A stretch of DNA of 64,000 bases, from NCBI RefSeq assembly GCF_000379685.1, contig NZ_KB903250.1, positions 186,624 through 250,623 on the forward strand, in the 5' to 3' direction. A program made the position numbers and the translations under genes. Under the pieces are notes generated by a model. That model was given only the letters and a program-made list of their open reading frames with translations, made no database searches and was not told the origin of the DNA. The stretch comes from Catelliglobosispora koreensis DSM 44566. GTDB lineage: Bacteria; Actinomycetota; Actinomycetes; Mycobacteriales; Micromonosporaceae. Position 1 is the first letter of the stretch, and each line of letters opens with the position of its first letter. Of this stretch, positions 33,240 through 41,869 are shown in pieces.

Positions 33240-34699
33240 CCCTGAATCCTGACAATGCCGAATAACGTTGCTATATATGCCGTCCCATCAGGCCCTAACG
33301 TTATCGCGGCGTAGTGGTTATTCCAGCCGATTCCGGTGCCGGTCAGCACCCGGAACATCGTCTTTCCGGTGCGCGCGTCGATGGCCGTGAAATACCAGGC
33401 GCCCAGCAAGGAATCCGGCGACTTGGCATAGACGTAAATCAAGCCGGTCGCCAGCGACGCCTTAGGCACACACGTGGGCGCTATCTCTTCGCTTTCCCAG
33501 ACCGTCTCACAGCCGTCCTTCGTCACCTCGACCCTGGTCACGCCGGGCGTCGTCGTGCCAGCAAACAGTGTCGTGAACGGACTGCGATAGCCGTAGTTGT
33601 TCTCGACGAACAGCGAGTTGCCGATGGCGATCAGGGAATTGTCCGTCGCGCTTTCGCCGCTTTTGAAAACCGGCTCCTGGCAAACGAAAGAGCCACTATG
33701 CCGGTTGTAGACAACGACATTCATCCGGGGCTCGGCATTGTCGGTGATGGCGACCATCCCGTTGCCAAATAGCGTCGGTGTCGTGCCCGAACCCCACGAC
33801 AATTGCCCCGGCTTGTGCCGCGTGCCGCGGTCATAGGCCACGCGCCACGTCGCTTTCGGGGCACCGGATTCCGCGCTGAAGCGATACAGAGCGTGGTCTG
33901 ACACGACGAACAGGCCACCGCTTTCGTCAGTAGCCACGGAGTTGGCGATCCGTTCGCCGGGCAGCGTAACCACTTGTGGCACACCGGTTTCCGGGTCGAC
34001 CGCGCCGACTCTGCCGTTGGAGGTGACGAACCAGACGCGGCCAATCCAGTCGGGCATCAGGGCTATCAGGCAGTCCTCACTTGGTACCACCGAAGTTAAG
34101 TCGTAAACCCGCTCTTGGCGCAACTCTTCCTTCGACACCGCGATGACTCGGATCTGGCGGTCGGTTGTCGCGACGACCGCGCGGCCGTCGTGGTCCATAT
34201 AAAAGTAGGCGCCGCCACAGAGGTCTTCCCACGGAGCCGCGTCCGAACGCAGCTTGCGCCCTGGAAGTTCATGTGTGGCAAGGATTTCCAGCGTCTTAGG
34301 GTCGATCTGTTTGAGCTCCGGCCCGAGCGCGTCGCCGCAGAGCCCTATCATGCGCCCGGATCGGTCAAACGCGAGTGTCGCGCATTCCTCCAGCCCCACA
34401 CTGGAAGACGTCACCACCGGATCGCGGCCGAGGGGTCCCGGGCCTTTGTAGGCATCGGTGGCATAGGCGTCGTTGTGCATGCTGTTGGTGCCGTCAGCGG
34501 CCAGAAAAGGGTGCTGTGGCACGGGAAACGAGCTGATGGGCGCGGCCGCCACGGCTTTGCCCTCGAACTCGGCGGCGAACAGGGCGCCCAGCCCGCGTGG
34601 GATGTCCCGCTCCCGTCCGTAGGTCGCGAAGGGCGCGATGAGAAGCGCTATGAGGATCACGGCGAACGTGGTGCGCCGCTTCGGCTTGTGAATCGTCAT
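33236..34699 (-). CDS. Membrane-anchored or secreted propeller-like protein of unknown function
   Basis: A 487-residue protein with one N-terminal helix (RRTTFAVILIALLIAPFATYG) that may be an uncleaved anchor. The rest contains repeated beta-rich stretches of the kind LAFDRSGRMIGLCGD, GRAVVATTDRQIRVIAV, GRVWFVTSNGRVGAVDPETG and GGLFVVSDHALYRF, which suggests a six- to eight-bladed propeller. I recognise no named family. The gene lies 6 bases after the GGDEF-EAL gene and overlaps the XRE-TPR gene by ATGA, so it is the middle gene of an operon and may sense an outside signal. Confidence 0.75.
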   Translation of the reverse strand: MTIHKPKRRTTFAVILIALLIAPFATYGRERDIPRGLGALFAAEFEGKAVAAAPISSFPVPQHPFLAADGTNSMHNDAYATDAYKGPGPLGRDPVVTSSSVGLEECATLAFDRSGRMIGLCGDALGPELKQIDPKTLEILATHELPGRKLRSDAAPWEDLCGGAYFYMDHDGRAVVATTDRQIRVIAVSKEELRQERVYDLTSVVPSEDCLIALMPDWIGRVWFVTSNGRVGAVDPETGVPQVVTLPGERIANSVATDESGGLFVVSDHALYRFSAESGAPKATWRVAYDRGTRHKPGQLSWGSGTTPTLFGNGMVAITDNAEPRMNVVVYNRHSGSFVCQEPVFKSGESATDNSLIAIGNSLFVENNYGYRSPFTTLFAGTTTPGVTRVEVTKDGCETVWESEEIAPTCVPKASLATGLIYVYAKSPDSLLGAWYFTAIDARTGKTMFRVLTGTGIGWNNHYAAITLGPDGTAYIATLFGIVRIQG

Positions 34700-34705
34700 G
34701 CTCCG

Positions 34706-37261
34706 CTATCCGGCTTGTTCATTGCGCACCGCCCGCAGCGGGCGTGCCACCGACCGCAGCCGGACGATCTCGTCAACGATCTCTTCTTCAGGGACGGACT
34801 TACCAAACAGGAACCCTTGGCCCGCATGGCATCCGAGCTTGATGAGGGCGGACCGTTGCTCGGCCGTCTCCACGCCTTCGGCCACGACACGCATGCCGAG
34901 TTGCCGGCCCAGGTCCACCACGGCTCGCACGATGGCAGCCATTTCCCGCTGCTTGGCCATCTTGGCCACGAACGTGCGGTCGACTTTCAGTTCGTCGACG
35001 TCGATGCGGGTGAGGAAGGTCAGCGAGGAATAGCCGGTGCCAAAGTCATCGACGGCGAACCGCACGCCGAGCGCCCGCAAGGAACGCAGCACGTGATCGG
35101 TGACCGGCAGCTTGCTCATCACCACGGTCTCCGTGATCTCGAGGATCAGATGCTCCGCGGGCACACCGTGCTCACGCAGCATCTCACCGAGATCTTCGGG
35201 CAGCTGCGGATCGAGGAGGCTCCGGGGCGACAGATTCACCGAGACGGGCAGCTCTTGACCGGCCTTGGCAAGCCTGGCCGCCACCCGCAACGCCCGGTCG
35301 AGCACGACTCGCGTGAACTGTCCTAAAAGATCACTGGCCTCGACCGCGCGTACGAAGTGCACCGGAGTGAGCAGGCCACGCCGCGGATGATGCCAGCGCA
35401 CCAAGGCTTCGACGCCGATCGGCAGCCCGGTGGGCAGATCAACCGTCGGCTGCAGCACCAGCGTGAGCTGATCCTCAGAAGCCAGCGCTCCCTGCAGCTC
35501 AGCGGCCAACGCGAGACGGTCCGTGCTCGTGTCATCGCGGCCCGTTTGGTAGGCCATCGTGCGCACGCCGGCCTCTTTGGCTTGATATAGCGCGATATCT
35601 GCCCGGCGCAGCAACTCAATCAGCCCGAACGGGCCAGCCGTGGCGACCACGACACCGGCCGACACCTCGGCCGAGATCGTCACGCCCGACACGTCAGCCG
35701 GGGCGGCGAGTTTGGCCGTCAAGGCACGTGCGCGGCGCAGAGCGACCGCGGTCGCGCCTTCCAGCGTCTCCGTGTCATCGGCAGGCAAACCGTGCACGAC
35801 CAGCATCGCGAACTCGTCGCCACCGAGACGGGCGACCAGCTCGCCACCGTCCACATCGGCGGCCAGCCGCGCGGCGGTCAGCTGCAGCAACTCATCGCCA
35901 GCCAAGTGGCCGAGGGTGTCATTGACAGCCTTGAAGTTGTCTAGATCCAGCAGGATCAGCGCGACGGGCTGTTCACGGGCGCATTCGCGCAACCGCACGT
36001 GACCTTGCTCTAGCAAGGAATCCCGGTTCATCAGGCGGGTCAGCGGATCGTGTGATGACTCAAACGTCGTGCGCTCGTGCAGATCACGCAACGCGCTGTG
36101 CGTAGCCGCGTCATGAAGAGCCGCCGCGAGCGCGTCGCCGAAGGCGGCCATGCGGTGCTGGTCGTTGCCGGGGCGGCCCGGGATGCCCTTGGCCGGAGTG
36201 AGCGTCAGCGCGCCCACGAGTCCTCCCGCGACCTCGAGCAGGCGCATGCCGCTGCGGCCGTCATCGTTGGGAAGATCGCCATTCCACGGTGAAATCTCCA
36301 CAGTGGACGATCCGGGCGCGAGCCTATAGATCGTGCGAGAACCGAAGACGATCAACTCGGCGCCCTGTGCCAGGAACAAGGTGCGTGCCGCGCGCACACC
36401 CTCCTGAGCGACCGCCACCTCGTCGAGCCGGTGCAGTGCGCGGCTCGCCGACGCGAAAGCCTGCCACGTGCTGCGGTCTTCATCCTCGCGGAAGCGGTGG
36501 GCGTAAAGCTGGCGCAGCAACCACAGCAACGGTGGCAGAACCAGCACGAACGCCGGATCTTCGCCGCTTTGCCACAGCAATGCCGCCAGCAGACCGAGCG
36601 CCAGGTTTCCGACGATCATCACCGGCGTGCCCCGCAGAGCACTCCAGACGGTGTGCAACCAGGGCTGCCCATCCCGCAGGGCGAGGTGCGCACCCATTAA
36701 CACCGCTGTCGAGAGCAGATAGGCCACGGCGGCCGTGGCCAGCACAAGGGCGGAATAGGGCGTCAGAACCACGGCTGGCCCGGTCAGCGACCCGGTGCCA
36801 ATGCCGCTGCCAGCCACGATGGCCGACGCGATGCCCGCCGAGATGATCAGCGACGCGCTCGCGCGCACCCACTCGATCGGCGGGCGTTTGGTGCTCCAGT
36901 AACTCAGCAGCGAGGTGCCCGCGAAGACACCCACGCCGACCGCGGCCGGCATCCAGGCGACGGGCAGCACGGTGAAGCCAATGATCACCGCGGCTTCGCC
37001 CCAGGCGACATGAATGGTCGACGAGCCGAGCACCATCTTCGTGCCGAGCAGGTGCGCGATGACGAAAAGGCCGGCCACGGGGAAGAAGGCACCGGGAATC
37101 GCGACGTCGGGTCCACTCAGGACCGGGCCCGCCAGGGCGATGCCGCTGGCGAGAAAGGCCATCAGGCAAACCAGGCGCAGCGCACGCAGCGGCATGCCGG
37201 CGACGCCGGTCAGTCCCGCTAAGCGCTGCAGCAGCCTGCCCACACTGAGCCTCTCTGACAT
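34706..37261 (-). CDS. Membrane GGDEF-EAL cyclic-di-GMP enzyme
   Basis: An 851-residue protein from the ATG at 37261 (MSERLSVGRLLQRLAG); an upstream in-frame ATG at 37342 is possible. The N-terminal third has about eight to ten membrane helices of a MASE-like sensor. The GGDEF domain has the intact active site GGDEF (480-484) in ARLGGDEFAML. The EAL domain has an intact EAL (618-620) in GVEALVRWHHPRRG, DDFGTGYSSL, KVDRTFV and EGVET. Both synthesis and breakdown of c-di-GMP therefore look possible. It heads the operon with the propeller-like protein and the XRE-TPR regulator. Confidence 0.93.
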   Translation of the reverse strand: MSERLSVGRLLQRLAGLTGVAGMPLRALRLVCLMAFLASGIALAGPVLSGPDVAIPGAFFPVAGLFVIAHLLGTKMVLGSSTIHVAWGEAAVIIGFTVLPVAWMPAAVGVGVFAGTSLLSYWSTKRPPIEWVRASASLIISAGIASAIVAGSGIGTGSLTGPAVVLTPYSALVLATAAVAYLLSTAVLMGAHLALRDGQPWLHTVWSALRGTPVMIVGNLALGLLAALLWQSGEDPAFVLVLPPLLWLLRQLYAHRFREDEDRSTWQAFASASRALHRLDEVAVAQEGVRAARTLFLAQGAELIVFGSRTIYRLAPGSSTVEISPWNGDLPNDDGRSGMRLLEVAGGLVGALTLTPAKGIPGRPGNDQHRMAAFGDALAAALHDAATHSALRDLHERTTFESSHDPLTRLMNRDSLLEQGHVRLRECAREQPVALILLDLDNFKAVNDTLGHLAGDELLQLTAARLAADVDGGELVARLGGDEFAMLVVHGLPADDTETLEGATAVALRRARALTAKLAAPADVSGVTISAEVSAGVVVATAGPFGLIELLRRADIALYQAKEAGVRTMAYQTGRDDTSTDRLALAAELQGALASEDQLTLVLQPTVDLPTGLPIGVEALVRWHHPRRGLLTPVHFVRAVEASDLLGQFTRVVLDRALRVAARLAKAGQELPVSVNLSPRSLLDPQLPEDLGEMLREHGVPAEHLILEITETVVMSKLPVTDHVLRSLRALGVRFAVDDFGTGYSSLTFLTRIDVDELKVDRTFVAKMAKQREMAAIVRAVVDLGRQLGMRVVAEGVETAEQRSALIKLGCHAGQGFLFGKSVPEEEIVDEIVRLRSVARPLRAVRNEQAG

Positions 37262-37384
37262 CGGTGAACGTCTGTCAGCCACGGTCAAATGCCCAGCCCC
37301 GGCGGCTGGCGTGTGACTCACCCCGTGCGGGGACGACACCAACTGGCCGGAACGCTACACACTCAGCGCAGGAGAGGGAACTCC

Positions 37385-37555
37385 CTACTCCTCCTCAAAC
37401 TTGTCAGGCAAACGCTTGAGCCGGGCGCTCATGTTACGGATGAGCAACACAGTTCCAGCTGCCAGCAACAAAATCAGCACCAGCGCGGTCGGGCCGGCCA
37501 AGCCGTCTCCCGACCGCGTATCGCCGAAATTGTTATCGGCGAGAAACTCCAACAT
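37385..37555 (-). CDS. Small single-pass membrane protein next to mca
   Basis: A 56-residue protein: a short N-terminal stretch (MLEFLADNNFGDTRSGDGLAG), one membrane helix (PTALVLILLLAAGTVLLI) and a basic-then-acidic tail (RNMSARLKRLPDKFEEE). It starts at the ATG at 37555, five bases after the mca stop. A small membrane protein is the regular neighbour of mca in actinobacteria (Rv1083 in M. tuberculosis, from memory). Function unknown. It is easy to miss because of its length. Confidence 0.85.
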   Translation of the reverse strand: MLEFLADNNFGDTRSGDGLAGPTALVLILLLAAGTVLLIRNMSARLKRLPDKFEEE

Positions 37556-37560
37556 GGGCC

Positions 37561-38445
37561 TTATCCTTCAGCATCGGCCGGCTCGCGAACACCGGCAAAC
37601 AGGTCGTCTTCGCCCGGCTGGGCGCCAACCATCGACTTGACCAGCTCATAGTCCTCGGTGGGCCAGCGCTTGCGCTGCACATCGAGCGGCACCCGGAACC
37701 ACCAGCCATCGGGATCGATCTGTGTGGCGTGTGCCCGCAAGGCATCATCTCGCAGCTCGAAGTAGTCGCCGCAGGGGACCCGCGTGGTAACCCGCGAAGT
37801 CTTGTCAGGCCGGGTCCAGTTTTCCAGCCACTCGCCGTAGGGCGACTCCTCGCCCATCGCCAGGAGCTCCTCATGCAGCGCGATCACGCGCTCCTTCGTG
37901 AAGCCCATGTGGTAGTAGAGCTTGAGCGGCTGCCAGGGCTCACCCGCGTCGGGGTAACGCTCTGGATCACCGGCGGCGTCCCACGCATCCATGCTGATCA
38001 AATGCGTCATGATGTGGTCTGGGTGCGGGTAGCCGCCCTCTTCGTCATACGTAATGATCACGTGCGGCTTGAACTCGCGAATGAGTTTCACCAGCGGCTC
38101 GGTGGCCTGCTCCAGCGGGACCCGCGCGAACGCGTCCTCAGGCAGGCTGCCCGGATCGGCCGGGTCGTAGTTTTCCACCCAGCCGGAGTCGACGAACCCT
38201 AGCCAAGCCTGGTCCACACCGAGGATCTCCCGCGCGGCGTTCATCTCAGCGCGCCGGATTTCGGTGATGTTTTCCTTGACCTCGGGACGGTCCATCTTCG
38301 GGTTCAGCACGTCGCCGCGCTCACCACCCGTGCACGTCGCCACCAGCACCGACACGCCCTCGCGCACATAACGGGCCATCGTCGCCGCGCCCTTGGACGA
38401 CTCATCATCCGGATGTGCGTGCACCGCCATCAGCCGAAGCTGCAT
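37561..38445 (-). CDS. mca: Mycothiol S-conjugate amidase
   Basis: A 294-residue LmbE/PIG-L-type zinc amidase. The metal site is HAHPDDES (His11, Asp14), and further signatures are [37 protein letters not shown] and [18 protein letters not shown]. It cleaves mycothiol adducts of electrophiles and drugs to give a mercapturic acid and GlcN-inositol, in the cytoplasm. The length and the DSGW/PHPDH segments fit Mca rather than the shorter MshB deacetylase. It shows that the host makes mycothiol. The order small membrane protein - mca - DUF4307 - greA is conserved in the phylum. Confidence 0.95.
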   Translation of the reverse strand: MQLRLMAVHAHPDDESSKGAATMARYVREGVSVLVATCTGGERGDVLNPKMDRPEVKENITEIRRAEMNAAREILGVDQAWLGFVDSGWVENYDPADPGSLPEDAFARVPLEQATEPLVKLIREFKPHVIITYDEEGGYPHPDHIMTHLISMDAWDAAGDPERYPDAGEPWQPLKLYYHMGFTKERVIALHEELLAMGEESPYGEWLENWTRPDKTSRVTTRVPCGDYFELRDDALRAHATQIDPDGWWFRVPLDVQRKRWPTEDYELVKSMVGAQPGEDDLFAGVREPADAEG

Positions 38446-38512
38446 AAACCCACTCCCCTAAACTAAAGACAACCCCAGTCTTCCCGACACCTCCGACAGA
38501 AGGGCGCGATGG

Positions 38513-38941
38513 GTGCCTGAGACTCCCGCCACAACGCAGATCGCGGCCCCGGTCTTCCCGCCCGGCCGTTACGGCCGCCGCCGCGAGGCACGCCAGACGC
38601 CACGCTGGATCGTGTTTCTCGCCGCGGCCGCCATGGCCGTCGCCGCGGGTTTCGTCGGTGTCAGCCTCTACCGCGCCTATGGTGAAGGTGACTACTCCAC
38701 CGCGGTAACTGAATTTTCCGTCGCCGACGACCATGTCGTGATCACTATCTTGGTTCGTCTCCCGGAAGGTGAAGCCGCGCGGTGTGTTCTGCGCGCTCGC
38801 GACATCAGCGGGGCCGAGACCGGGCGCGAAGAGATCGTCGTGCGTCCCGGGCCAGACCCGGCCAGAACTATCGCCAGCCACCGCTTGCCCACGCGGGCAC
38901 GCCCGGTCACCGGAGAAGTTATGGGCTGCCGTCCCATCTGA
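38513..38941 (+). CDS. DUF4307 membrane protein
   Basis: A 142-residue protein from the GTG at 38513. The cytoplasmic N-terminus PPGRYGRRREARQTPRW leads to one membrane helix (IVFLAAAAMAVAAGFVGVSLY). An outside domain follows with VTEFSVADDHVVITILVRLPEGEAARCVLRARDISGAETGREEI. This is the conserved DUF4307 partner found between mca and greA in actinobacteria; no function is known. It is divergent from mca and co-directional with greA, 50 bases upstream. Confidence 0.9.
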   Translation: MPETPATTQIAAPVFPPGRYGRRREARQTPRWIVFLAAAAMAVAAGFVGVSLYRAYGEGDYSTAVTEFSVADDHVVITILVRLPEGEAARCVLRARDISGAETGREEIVVRPGPDPARTIASHRLPTRARPVTGEVMGCRPI

Positions 38942-38991
38942 TCCGCTGGTAAATTAGTACCTTCGTCCCCGAGAGCCTCAGGAGAAAAACC

Positions 38992-39480
38992 GTGTCCACG
39001 AACGATGCCACCTGGCTGTCCCAGGACGCGTATGACCGCCTTCAGAACGAGCTCAACGAGCACATCGCGCAGCGGCCAGCCATGGCGGCTGAGATCAATG
39101 CCCGGCGCGAAGAAGGCGATCTGAAGGAGAACGGCGGTTACCACGCCGCCCGCGAGGAGCAGGGCAAAGCTGAAGCCCGCATTCGCTATCTCCAGGAGCT
39201 GTTGCGGGTAGCCAAGGTCGGCGAGGCGCCCAGTGGCGATGTCGTTTCCGTGGGCACTGTCGTGACGATTCACTTCGACGACGACACCGACGACACGGAG
39301 ACCTTCCTGCTCGGATCGCGGGAGATCTCGGCCACGACAGACCTGACTGTCTACTCGCCGGAATCCGCGCTCGGCCAGGCGATTATGGGCGCTCGCACCG
39401 GACAGACCGTGACCTACACCGCCCCGACCGGTGCGGAGATCAAGGTCACCGTGCTGTCGTTTGAGGCTTTCACAGGCTGA
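38992..39480 (+). CDS. greA: Transcription elongation factor GreA
   Basis: A 162-residue protein with a GTG start at 38992 after AGGAGA. The N-terminal coiled coil carries the tip residues in INARREEGDLKENGGYHAAREEQGKAEARI, where the acidic pair enters the RNA polymerase secondary channel to stimulate transcript cleavage. The C-terminal FKBP-like domain is ESALGQAIMGARTGQTVTYTAPTGAEIKVTVLSFE. The length is standard for the family. In actinomycetes greA is often single-copy, so it is probably important for growth. Confidence 0.96.
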   Translation: MSTNDATWLSQDAYDRLQNELNEHIAQRPAMAAEINARREEGDLKENGGYHAAREEQGKAEARIRYLQELLRVAKVGEAPSGDVVSVGTVVTIHFDDDTDDTETFLLGSREISATTDLTVYSPESALGQAIMGARTGQTVTYTAPTGAEIKVTVLSFEAFTG

Positions 39481-39577
39481 AATGCCCAAAAGGACGATGG
39501 GCAACGGCTCGCGCTCTCGGGAAGGCTCGTGCGGTCTGCTGTAGGCAGCGCAAGAATCTTCACGGGAGGACCCCTTA

Positions 39578-40567
39578 ATGCAGGAAGAGACCAAGCCTTC
39601 GGTTAGCCGCCGGGGCCTGCTTCGCCGTGCCACGACAGTGGCGGCAGGAGTAGGCGTGGCCGGTGCCGCTACCGCCGCTATCGGAACCCCGGCAAGCGCC
39701 GCTGACGGTGCCAATGTCGTGATTGGATCCGCAGCCAACCAGGGCAACAGCAAGACGACGCTGACCGGTGGTTCCGCGACCGCCCCCGCGTTGCGGCTGG
39801 CGAACAATGTGGACAACGCGCCGTCTCTTGAGCTCGCTCCTGTTGACCGCACCACCGCCGTTGACGCGAGCTCGCTGCCGGCTGGCACGACGTTCGTCGA
39901 CGACTACGGCAACGTGAACGTCGTCGGACAGGTGAACCAGTCCAGCACCAAGTTCCGGACCCTGAGCTACAGCCCGGCGTGGGGCACGATGGTCATCCCC
40001 GTAGCGCCGTTCCGCATCGCGGACAGCCGGGGCACGCACACCAACGGGACCTACAACGGCTCGACCGGTTATGGCCGGTCCTATGTGCTTGAGGGCAACG
40101 ACCGCTTTGGCGCCAACGGCGTGGTGCTCCCCCGCTACAACGCCGGGCAGGCCGACCTCACGGTCAACTTCGCACCGTTCCTGAACGTGCCCACCTCGGG
40201 CTTCGTCGCGGTCCAGGCGAACATCACCGTGACGGGTCACCAGGCCGACGGCTGGCTGGCTGCCTACTCCGGCACCTTCACCGGAACGTCGAGCCTGAAC
40301 TTCAGCCCCGCGGTCAGCGCGGTCGCCAACTTCACGCAGACGGCGCTGAGCCCACAGCTCACCCTCACCATCCGGCTCAACCAGACCGCGGTCGTGATCG
40401 TCGACGTCGTTGGCTTCGTCATGAGCGACCCCTACGCCTACGGCATCAACCCCGCCGGTCACCCCGGCAACGTCTTCACCCCCGGTGGTGGCAGCGCCCC
40501 CAACGGCGCGGCTGGTGCCCGTGCCGCGGCCGAAAGCGAGCAAGGCCCGGTCGTTCCGCGCATGTAA
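39578..40567 (+). CDS. Tat-exported protein of unknown function
   Basis: A 329-residue protein with ATG after GGGAGGA. The twin-Arg signal is VSRRGLLRRATTVAAGVGVAGAATAAIGTPASAA. A segment PVAPFRIADSRGTHTNG is like the FR(V/I)xDSR motif of beta-rich repeat domains in secreted actinobacterial proteins. The following FVAVQANITVTGHQADGWLAAYSG ... LRLNQTAVVIVDVVGFV-type strands fit that fold. A Gly/Ala-rich tail closes it. I cannot assign a function. A bidirectional terminator separates it from ilvA. Confidence 0.75.
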   Translation: MQEETKPSVSRRGLLRRATTVAAGVGVAGAATAAIGTPASAADGANVVIGSAANQGNSKTTLTGGSATAPALRLANNVDNAPSLELAPVDRTTAVDASSLPAGTTFVDDYGNVNVVGQVNQSSTKFRTLSYSPAWGTMVIPVAPFRIADSRGTHTNGTYNGSTGYGRSYVLEGNDRFGANGVVLPRYNAGQADLTVNFAPFLNVPTSGFVAVQANITVTGHQADGWLAAYSGTFTGTSSLNFSPAVSAVANFTQTALSPQLTLTIRLNQTAVVIVDVVGFVMSDPYAYGINPAGHPGNVFTPGGGSAPNGAAGARAAAESEQGPVVPRM

Positions 40568-40579
40568 TAGCAAGATTTC

Positions 40580-40612
40580 GGCCCCGCGGACTGGTTTCCG
40601 CAGGGCCGTTTT
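40580..40612 (+). terminator. Intrinsic terminator between convergent genes
   Basis: GGCCC-C-GCGGA pairs with TCCGC-A-GGGCC (one central mismatch) around a 6-base loop and is followed by GTTTT. It sits between the Tat-protein stop (40567) and the ilvA stop (40616), so it may serve both. Confidence 0.75.
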
Positions 40613-40615
40613 CGT

Positions 40616-41836
40616 TTAGTCCCGGTCGGTGATGACGGCGTAACCGGCCGCGCGCAGGGTGTTGATGAGACGGTCGGAATGCTCGGCACCCCTTGTCTCC
40701 ACTGACAGCACCACTTCGACTTCGCCTAACCGCAGCCGCGGGTCATTGCGCTGATGGATCACATCGTCCACATTGGCCCGTTGCTCACCGATCAGTGCGA
40801 GCAGTGCCGCGAGCTGGCCAGGGCGGTCCGCGCAGCGAACGGTGATCTTCAGATAACGGCCCGCCGCTGACAGGCCGTGCCCGATGACGCGCATGAGCAG
40901 CATGGGGTCGATGTTGCCGCCGGAAAGCACTGCTACCACTGGGGTTTTGACCTTCGTCACGCCTGCCAGCAGGGCAGCCACACCGGCGCTGCCAGCTGGT
41001 TCCACGACGAGCTTTCCGCGCTCAAGCAACATAAGCAGCGCGCGCGAGATCTCCTCGTCGGTGACCGTGACGATCTCATCAACCAGTTTGGACACGTGCG
41101 CAAACGTGAGGTCGCCCGGCCGCCCCACCATGATCCCGTCGGCGATCGTGGAGAAATTGCTGATCCGCACGGGTGCCCCCGCACGCAGTGAGGGTGGGAA
41201 CGCTGCCGCGCCCGCGGCCTGCACGCCGATGACCTGAATGTCGGGGCGGATCGCCTTCGCGGCGACCGCGATTCCAGAGATCAGTCCACCACCGCCGACC
41301 CCGGCGATGATCGTGCCCACGTCAGGGCACTGCTCCAAGATCTCCAAAGCGACGGTTCCCTGCCCGGCGATCACGTCGGGATGATCAAACGGGTGAATGA
41401 ACACCGCGCCTGTCTCCTCCGCGAACTTCTGCGCCGCGACCAGCGCCTCATCCACAGTGGAGCCGGCCAGCTCGATATCGGCGCCGTAGCCCTTGGTCGC
41501 AGCCACTTTGGGCAGCGGCGCACCTATGGGCATGAACACGGTCGCCTTGGTGTTGTTCAGGCCAGCGGCGAGGGCGACACCTTGAGCGTGGTTGCCAGCG
41601 CTCGCGGCGACCACGCCACGGGCCTTCTCCTCATCGCTCAGGCGCGAAATCCGCACGTAGGCGCCACGGACCTTGTAGGAACCCGCACGTTGCAGGTTCT
41701 CGCATTTGAGCCAGGCGGGGCCGCCCAGCTTCGCTGTCAGGGGACGGCAGGGTTCCAGCGGGGTGACGCGGAAGACCCCTTCGACCAGCTCACGGGCTGC
41801 CTCGATGTCGGCGAGGCTAACCAGGCTAGGTATCAC
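40616..41836 (-). CDS. ilvA: Threonine ammonia-lyase with ACT domain
   Basis: A 406-residue PLP enzyme with a GTG start at 41836. PLP is bound at Lys55 in AGSYKVRGAY, with the phosphate loop GVGGGGLISG. It deaminates threonine to 2-oxobutanoate for isoleucine synthesis or catabolism. The C-terminal ACT domain (about residues 325-400, YLKITVRCADRPGQLAALLALIGE) resembles the shorter regulatory domain of this 400-residue class rather than the double domain of E. coli IlvA. A TCCACAGTGGA palindrome lies in the gene at 41451. Confidence 0.93.
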   Translation of the reverse strand: MIPSLVSLADIEAARELVEGVFRVTPLEPCRPLTAKLGGPAWLKCENLQRAGSYKVRGAYVRISRLSDEEKARGVVAASAGNHAQGVALAAGLNNTKATVFMPIGAPLPKVAATKGYGADIELAGSTVDEALVAAQKFAEETGAVFIHPFDHPDVIAGQGTVALEILEQCPDVGTIIAGVGGGGLISGIAVAAKAIRPDIQVIGVQAAGAAAFPPSLRAGAPVRISNFSTIADGIMVGRPGDLTFAHVSKLVDEIVTVTDEEISRALLMLLERGKLVVEPAGSAGVAALLAGVTKVKTPVVAVLSGGNIDPMLLMRVIGHGLSAAGRYLKITVRCADRPGQLAALLALIGEQRANVDDVIHQRNDPRLRLGEVEVVLSVETRGAEHSDRLINTLRAAGYAVITDRD

Positions 41837-41869
41837 ACCTAGATCGTGCCACTTTCCCCTCGTAACTAG

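Noticed and set aside
34115-35326. Long plus-strand frame across the propeller-like and GGDEF-EAL genes
   Set aside because: It spans the junction of two well-supported minus-strand genes and its sequence is Arg/His-rich noise.
38692-39888. Long minus-strand frame opposite DUF4307, greA and the Tat protein
   Set aside because: It lies opposite three supported genes, including a certain greA, and shows no domain.
39575-40573. Minus-strand frame opposite the Tat-exported protein
   Set aside because: The plus strand has an RBS, a twin-Arg signal and a terminator; the minus frame is Gly/Arg-rich shadow sequence.
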